Shown one piece after another: positions 7,369 to 11,472 of a DNA stretch of 11,472 bases (positions are counted from its first letter, which is position 1; each line of letters begins with the position of its first letter). The stretch covers positions 1 to 11,472 of the forward strand of contig JAJQAI010000060.1 in assembly GCA_021203915.1 (NCBI GenBank), read 5' to 3'. The DNA is from Prevotella sp. (lineage in GTDB: Bacteria; Bacteroidota; Bacteroidia; Bacteroidales; Bacteroidaceae). A program made the position numbers and the translations under genes. The notes under the pieces are model-generated. The model did no database searches, was not told where the DNA came from, and saw only the letters and a list, made by a program, of their open reading frames with translations.

Positions 7369-9198
7369 CTATAGAGCCTGCATATCATTTAATTTCTTAT
7401 AGTGACCATTTAGAGCTAGAAGCTCTTCATGAGTACCACGCTCAAGGATTTCTCCATCTTGAATCACGCAAATCTCATCGGCATTCTTAATTGTTGAAAG
7501 ACGGTGAGCTATAGCTATTGTGGTACGTGTTTTCATTAGGTTCTCTAAAGCATCTTGAACTAGTTTTTCACTCTCTGTATCAAGAGCCGAGGTTGCCTCA
7601 TCAAGGATTAGTATCGGTGGATTCTTCATAACAGCACGAGCTATGCTTAAACGCTGACGTTGACCACCAGAGAGTTTACTACCCCTATCACCGATATTTG
7701 TATCATAGCCCTTTTCTGTGGCCATTATAAAATCATGAGCATTGGCAATTTTTGCAGCAGCCTCAATTTCTTCTTGAGTTGGATTGTCAACACCGAAGGA
7801 TATATTAGCTTTAAAAGTATCATTAAAGAGTATGGCCTCTTGATTTACATTACCTATTAAACTTCTTAGGTCATGAATATCCATATCCTTTACATTTATG
7901 CCATCAATTAAAACCTCACCCTCTTTTACATCATAATAACGAGGCATAAGGTCCACAAGGGTGGACTTTCCGCCACCACTTTGTCCAACTAAAGCTATGG
8001 TCTTTCCCTTTGGAATCGTTAGGTTTATTGAGTGCAACACCTCAACAGCTCCATAGCTAAAAGATACATTTTTAAGCTCTATCTTATCCTTAAATTCACT
8101 TACCCTAATGGGATTGTCCGCTAATTTTATATCGCTTTTTGTCATCAATATCTTATTAACTCTTTCCATTGAGGCTAGACCCTTTGGTATTTCATAGCTT
8201 GCCTTAGCAAATTCTTTTAATGGTGTGATAATACTATATAATATAACAAGGTAATATATAAATGTAGGGCCACTAAGGGTCATATCATTAAGCACAAGTG
8301 TACCACCAAACCAAAGTACTATAACTATCATTACCGTACCTAGGAATTCGCTCATTGGGTGGGCCATTTGCTGACGAACGTTTATACGAACAGTGTGGTC
8401 CATATACTCGGTGTTAACCTTATCAAAACGGCGATTCATCTTTTTTTCAGCACAAAAAGCCTTGATGATACGTAGCCCACTTAAAGTTTCTTCAACTTGA
8501 CTCATCGTATCGCTCCAAAGTCTTTGAGCTAAAAGAGATTGACGTTTTAGTTTACGTCCAACAAAACCCATAAGCCATCCCATTGCAGGCACAAAGATTA
8601 GGGTAAACAAGGTTAACTGCCAACTAACTATCAAAAGGGTTATAAAATATGATATAATAAGAATTGGATTCTTAAATAATATATTAAGACCAGACATTAT
8701 GGAACGTTCAACCTCTTGAACATCACCACTCATACGTGCTATAATATCACCTTTACGCTCTTCAGTAAAAAAGCCAAGAGGTAGGGATGTTATTTTCTCA
8801 TATAGTTGATTACGAATATCTCTAACCACACCAACGCGAACAGGGACTATTGTTGCTGAAGAAAGAAAATATGCTCCCGTCTTTAAAAAAGTCATAAACA
8901 CCATGACAAGACCAATGACAAGCAGTGTTGTGGCCTCCCCAACAGAGTCGATGAGCTGCCCAACATAATAATAAGCATTGTTAACGGCAACCTTATCAAG
9001 TGAGGCACTACCCCAATCCATCAATTGAAGTTTGTCCTGCTGCGTATCCACCTTAAAGAGAATCTGCAGGATTGGGATGATGGTCATAAAGGAGAAAATA
9101 TTAAGTAGAGCAGAAAGAATATTGAACACTACTGTTAGAACCATATATTTCTTATATGGTGGCACATAGTTAAAAAGTATTCGCATGAACTCTCTCAT
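7369..9198 (-). CDS. MsbA-like ABC transporter, fused permease and ATPase
   Basis: Half-transporter (609 residues) of the type I ABC exporter family, working as a homodimer in the inner membrane. The N-terminal part (about 1-340) carries around six membrane segments, clearest near 18-48, 90-118, 175-212 and 285-330. The ATPase domain has Walker A GQSGGGKST (405-413), Q-loop NQEA (Q453), signature LSGGQRQRL (509-517), Walker B ILILDEATSALD (529-540) and switch histidine IAHRLST (H565), so it looks fully active. The start MREFMRILF is preferred over Met5 because remembered Bacteroidales homologues begin similarly ahead of YVPPYKKY. It is the first gene of the operon with the acyltransferase, LPS kinase and glycosyltransferase, which points to lipid A-core flipping as in MsbA. 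Sequence alone cannot exclude another lipid or drug substrate. No TAnnTTTG element is recognisable in its upstream gap. Confidence 0.9.
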   Translation of the reverse strand: MREFMRILFNYVPPYKKYMVLTVVFNILSALLNIFSFMTIIPILQILFKVDTQQDKLQLMDWGSASLDKVAVNNAYYYVGQLIDSVGEATTLLVIGLVMVFMTFLKTGAYFLSSATIVPVRVGVVRDIRNQLYEKITSLPLGFFTEERKGDIIARMSGDVQEVERSIMSGLNILFKNPILIISYFITLLIVSWQLTLFTLIFVPAMGWLMGFVGRKLKRQSLLAQRLWSDTMSQVEETLSGLRIIKAFCAEKKMNRRFDKVNTEYMDHTVRINVRQQMAHPMSEFLGTVMIVIVLWFGGTLVLNDMTLSGPTFIYYLVILYSIITPLKEFAKASYEIPKGLASMERVNKILMTKSDIKLADNPIRVSEFKDKIELKNVSFSYGAVEVLHSINLTIPKGKTIALVGQSGGGKSTLVDLMPRYYDVKEGEVLIDGINVKDMDIHDLRSLIGNVNQEAILFNDTFKANISFGVDNPTQEEIEAAAKIANAHDFIMATEKGYDTNIGDRGSKLSGGQRQRLSIARAVMKNPPILILDEATSALDTESEKLVQDALENLMKTRTTIAIAHRLSTIKNADEICVIQDGEILERGTHEELLALNGHYKKLNDMQAL

Positions 9199-9313
9199 CT
9201 TTCCCTATAAAGTTTTCTTTATGCTTTGTGATTGACTAATTTTGGTTGACTTCGTGAAATATTATTACTAGTGTTAATTGACTTTATTAAACATTGTAAG
9301 GAAATAAAGTTGT
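9199..9313. repeat. 115-base AT-rich gap with inverted repeat and three TTGACT boxes
   Basis: This gap between the AlbA_2 gene and the ABC transporter gene holds no ORF. Two weak patterns are visible. First, ACTTTATT (9281-9288) and AATAAAGT (9303-9310) form an 8-bp inverted repeat with a 14-base loop, directly after the AlbA_2 stop codon. No T-run follows on the transcribed strand, so it is not a convincing intrinsic terminator. Second, the hexamer TTGACT occurs three times on the + strand, at 9232-9237, 9246-9251 and 9278-9283, with no regular spacing. These could be operator half-sites for the LPS operon or chance in AT-rich DNA. Confidence 0.35.
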
Positions 9314-9931
9314 CTATTCAATGATTTCCCAATAGCCTTTTCTATTGCTGCCTACACGACGGACAACACCTTGTTCTTTAAGCAACTTAAGGTATTTTTT
9401 TACCATTCTGTCGGAAACATTGTATTCTTTTGCCAAGATTTCTATTGTCGCTCTAGGGAATTTCCGAAGCACATTCAAGAAAATCGGCAACTGCTCGGCC
9501 AAGATTGGGGAACTTTGGGGAACTTTGGGGAACTTTGGGGAACTTTGGGGCAATGATTTCATTGCCCTATTCCCGAAACCGTAATTCAAATTGTAGAGCG
9601 TAAGTACAAAATCGTAGTTGTCAGAATAGAATTTCGGATTGAGTTCTTCACGATAATTTGCTTGAATGCTATAATGCTGACATATCTTCTTAAACCCGCT
9701 ACCCCGACGTTCCATGTATTTGAGACGGCTGAATTTCTCAGCTGTAAGTTGTGAATTTTTCAATCCTATTATGGTGTCATCATCGTCTACACCGAAAATC
9801 AGAGAGCCTCCTTGAGAGTTGGCAAAGTTAGAGATGGTCTTACACCAACTCTTCGGACTACCAGTCTCAAGTTGTTGTTTCTTTTCGTAGTCGGTTGTCT
9901 CTCCGATTAAATGAGCGAGGTCTTTCACCAT
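9314..9931 (-). CDS. AlbA_2 (Schlafen-type) putative transcriptional regulator, internally shortened
   Basis: Putative DNA-binding regulator of 205 residues, made of pieces of a family that normally runs to roughly 450-500 residues. Residues 8-60 are the start of an AlbA_2 domain, with GETTDYEKK, PKSWCKTISNFAN and the glycine-rich GGSLIFGVDDDD ending in IIGL. Directly after AEKFSRLKY (64-72) comes MERRGSGFKKI, which in full-length relatives lies at the C-terminal end of the GHKL-like ATPase region. The rest of AlbA_2 and nearly all of the ATPase core are absent, without a frame break. A repeat-encoded linker rich in Pro, Ser and Lys (128-142) leads to a winged-helix domain (about 148-205). 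The ATG at 9931 is preferred over the TTG at 9961, because a promoter-like element covers codons 2-4 of the longer form. It lies between miaB and an LPS operon, probably as an accessory insertion. Function unknown; it may be a decaying remnant or a reduced DNA-binding protein. Confidence 0.72.
   Translation of the reverse strand: MVKDLAHLIGETTDYEKKQQLETGSPKSWCKTISNFANSQGGSLIFGVDDDDTIIGLKNSQLTAEKFSRLKYMERRGSGFKKICQHYSIQANYREELNPKFYSDNYDFVLTLYNLNYGFGNRAMKSLPQSSPKFPKVPQSSPILAEQLPIFLNVLRKFPRATIEILAKEYNVSDRMVKKYLKLLKEQGVVRRVGSNRKGYWEIIE
9501..9550. repeat. 10-bp tandem repeat (AACTTTGGGG), four perfect copies plus one degenerate
   Basis: Four identical AACTTTGGGG units occupy 9511-9550, preceded by the unit AAGATTGGGG (9501-9510), which differs at two positions. 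The array lies inside the AlbA_2-type gene, where its complement encodes a Pro/Ser/Lys-rich linker repeating every 10 residues (PQSSPKFPKV then PQSSP). Because the unit is not a multiple of three, each copy is read in a different frame, and a change of one copy shifts the downstream frame. The array is perfect over 40 bases, which suggests recent expansion by slippage. The + strand also carries five GGGG runs separated by six bases. Confidence 0.95.
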
Positions 9932-9949
9932 ATTTTTTTTATTTTGATG

Positions 9950-9957
9950 TAAAGGTA
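9950..9957 (-). promoter_or_regulatory. Probable -7 promoter element (TACCTTTA) for the AlbA_2 gene
   Basis: Read on the - strand, TACCTTTA differs from the Bacteroidota TAnnTTTG element only in the last base. It lies in the 37-base gap after miaB. Transcription would start near 9943, leaving a leader of about a dozen bases before the ATG at 9931. A TTTG is present at 9975-9972, inside the last codons of miaB, but only 14 bases away, shorter than the usual 19-21. Independent transcription of the accessory gene is therefore plausible but not certain. Confidence 0.35.
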
Positions 9958-9968
9958 ACAAAAAAATA

Positions 9969-11276
9969 TTACAAAATTTCTCCTTTTAAGGTTGCACTAG
10001 AACTTGATAATATTTTAACCTTTACTATTTGTCCTATATGAGCATCTTTTTTATCGAATACAACCATCTTATTTTGCTCAGTGCGGCCTGAAAGCTGCAA
10101 GCGTGAACGCTTACTAAAGCCCTCAACGAGCACATCGAAGATTTTCCCATGGTCTTTCGAGTTAGATTCTCTTGAGAGCTGGGTCTGAAGGTCTATCATT
10201 TGGGCAAGACGCGTTAACTTAACCTGCTCTGGTACATTATCAGGTAAATGTGATGAAGCGTATGTTCCAGGACGCTCACTATATTTAAACATAAAAGCAG
10301 AATCATAATGAACCTCACGCATAAGTGATAGCGATAAATTAAAATCTTCTTCTGACTCATCATGATATCCAACAAAAATATCGGTAGAAAGTCCGCAAGA
10401 AGGCATTGCCTCACGTATTGCTTTAACTCTATCTAAATACCAAGCACGGGTGTACTTGCGATTCATAAGCTTTAGAATCTTATCAGAACCACTTTGAACA
10501 GGCAGATGGACATGCTTGCAGATATTCTCTGTGCTTGCCATAACCATGATGGTCTCATCACTCATATCCTTAGGATGACTAGTGGTAAAGCGCACTCTCA
10601 TCTGAGGAAAAGCTTGAGCAACACGCTTTAAAAGCATTGGAAAAGAAATGCCTTGCCAAAAGTAAGAGTTGACATTTTGACCAAGAAGAGTCACTTCCTT
10701 ATATCCACGAGAAGCAAGATCTTGAACCTCAGAAAGTATACTATCAACGTCTCGGCTTCTTTCCCTTCCACGAGTATATGGTACAACACAATAATGACAA
10801 AAATTATTACAACCCCTGGTTATACTAACAAAACCTGAAATACGTGATGAGTGAAGTCTTTCGGGCATAACATTTGAATATGTCTCACGGGTGGAGAGTT
10901 CAACATTAATGGCCTTTTGACCTAACTCCACTTGAGCAATAAGCTCAGGTAAAGAAAGGTATGCATCTGGACCCGCCACTAAATCAGCGTGATGAGTATC
11001 TAGAAGTTCATTTTTAACCCTTTCGGCCATACAGCCTAGAACGCCCACAATAAACTTTTTCCCTCCGAGTCTAAGAGCATGTAAAGTCTCTAAGCGAGAG
11101 ATTATTTTCTTTTCAGCATTATCCCTAACGCTACAGGTGTTAAGAAAAATAGCATCGGCCGTAAGAATATCATCTGTTGGCTCATAGCCAGCCATTCTCA
11201 TTATAGAGGCCACAACTTCAGAGTCAGCCACATTCATCTGACATCCATAGGTTTCTATAAAGAGTTTCTTTTCCAT
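9969..11276 (-). CDS. miaB: tRNA-2-methylthio-N6-dimethylallyladenosine synthase MiaB
   Basis: Radical-SAM methylthiotransferase that adds the methylthio group to i6A37 in tRNAs reading UNN codons, giving ms2i6A and improving decoding. The 435 residues show the three-domain layout. The N-terminal MTTase domain has its three cluster cysteines in YGCQMN (C12), LNTCSVR (C48) and GCMAER (C82). The radical-SAM motif CNNFCHYC (C156, C160, C163) follows in the context SITRG...VVPYTRGRERSR. A C-terminal TRAM domain starts near 375 (GKIFDVLVEGFSKRS onward). YGCQMN and the RGRERSR context favour MiaB over RimO or MtaB. It lies 32 bases after the end of the DUF3108-like gene and was probably cotranscribed with it. 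Its last codons hold part of the putative promoter region for the following accessory gene. It looks intact. Confidence 0.95.
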   Translation of the reverse strand: MEKKLFIETYGCQMNVADSEVVASIMRMAGYEPTDDILTADAIFLNTCSVRDNAEKKIISRLETLHALRLGGKKFIVGVLGCMAERVKNELLDTHHADLVAGPDAYLSLPELIAQVELGQKAINVELSTRETYSNVMPERLHSSRISGFVSITRGCNNFCHYCVVPYTRGRERSRDVDSILSEVQDLASRGYKEVTLLGQNVNSYFWQGISFPMLLKRVAQAFPQMRVRFTTSHPKDMSDETIMVMASTENICKHVHLPVQSGSDKILKLMNRKYTRAWYLDRVKAIREAMPSCGLSTDIFVGYHDESEEDFNLSLSLMREVHYDSAFMFKYSERPGTYASSHLPDNVPEQVKLTRLAQMIDLQTQLSRESNSKDHGKIFDVLVEGFSKRSRLQLSGRTEQNKMVVFDKKDAHIGQIVKVKILSSSSATLKGEIL

Positions 11277-11308
11277 TAGAGTGAGATAAAATCCGGAAGA
11301 AAAAGGGG

Positions 11309-11472
11309 TTATTTAACAGTTGAGGTCACTTCATTTTTTACTCCCGACATACTCGTTAAAAAGGCCTTGGCCATTCCAAATTTTAGGAATAAATCAAGTC
11401 TTATGGGTACATGATTGGCGTCTTGGGTTACATAAAAACGAGCTAAATCCTTCCACTTCCCATCATCTGAAA
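11309..11472 (-). CDS. C-terminal fragment of a DUF3108-like protein (runs off the window)
   Basis: Only the last 54 codons are inside the window; the gene continues beyond position 11472. The visible part reads SDDGKWKDLARFYVTQD, then ANHVPIRLDLFLKFGMAKAFL, and ends TSTVK before TAA. This pattern, a short turn followed by P-I-R-L-D and a K-F-G-M-A-K-A-F-L strand, resembles the C-terminus of DUF3108 proteins in Bacteroidales. Those carry a signal peptide and are thought to be periplasmic or surface beta-rich proteins of unknown function. The N-terminus cannot be checked here. The stop is 32 bases before miaB on the same strand, so the two genes are probably in one transcript. The family call is from memory of the pattern. 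Confidence 0.65.
   Translation of the reverse strand, partial: SDDGKWKDLARFYVTQDANHVPIRLDLFLKFGMAKAFLTSMSGVKNEVTSTVK

Noticed and set aside
9501..9550. The repeat array as a CRISPR
   Set aside because: The units are contiguous 10-mers with no spacers, and no cas genes are nearby.
9345..9584. Two + strand open frames across the tandem repeat with repetitive protein sequence
   Set aside because: The period-10 repeat lacks stops in several frames and keeps shadows open. The - strand frame has a recognisable winged helix and AlbA_2 domain; the + strand frames resemble no protein family.
9932..9961. TTG start for the AlbA_2 gene giving ten extra residues
   Set aside because: The extension MLPLHQNKKN covers a promoter-like TACCTTTA element and uses a rare start codon; the ATG at 9931 fits the family N-terminus better.

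Overview
The window looks like a chromosomal segment of an AT-rich member of the Bacteroidales (Bacteroidota). Three things point there: the sppA-lpxK-punA-thiL gene order, protein sequences that closely resemble Bacteroides/Porphyromonadaceae homologues (from memory; no search was run), and a TAnnTTTG-type promoter element just upstream of the first gene. Genus cannot be decided from this sequence. Coding density is very high, and no tRNA, rRNA, IS element, CRISPR array or origin is visible.

Left part, + strand (1-4802): a probable promoter at 7-14 drives a tight four-gene operon. It encodes signal peptide peptidase SppA, lipid A 4'-kinase LpxK, purine nucleoside phosphorylase and thiamine-monophosphate kinase ThiL. 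The genes are separated by 1 to 4 bases, except that lpxK and punA overlap by 116 bases in different frames.

Middle part, - strand (4816-9198): this block converges on thiL with a 13-base gap. Read 5' to 3' it encodes an MsbA-like ABC exporter, an LpxL/HtrB-family acyltransferase, a Kdo/WaaP-type lipopolysaccharide kinase and a family-2 glycosyltransferase. Together with lpxK next door, this is a small lipid A / LPS-core assembly and export cluster: phosphorylate and acylate lipid A, decorate the inner core, and move the product across the inner membrane.

Right part, - strand (9314-11472): the C-terminal end of a DUF3108-like protein, then the tRNA methylthiotransferase gene miaB, then a short accessory gene for an AlbA_2 (Schlafen-type) regulator. 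The accessory gene is the most unusual object here. It appears to have lost, in frame, the whole central ATPase portion of its family. Its linker is encoded by a 10-bp tandem repeat (four perfect copies plus one degenerate) whose unit is not a multiple of three. Gain or loss of one copy would bring an early stop before the winged-helix domain, so it is a candidate phase-variable switch. The same repeat gives five evenly spaced GGGG tracts on the + strand. I see no large undescribed multi-gene system; the best lead is this repeat-bearing truncated regulator.
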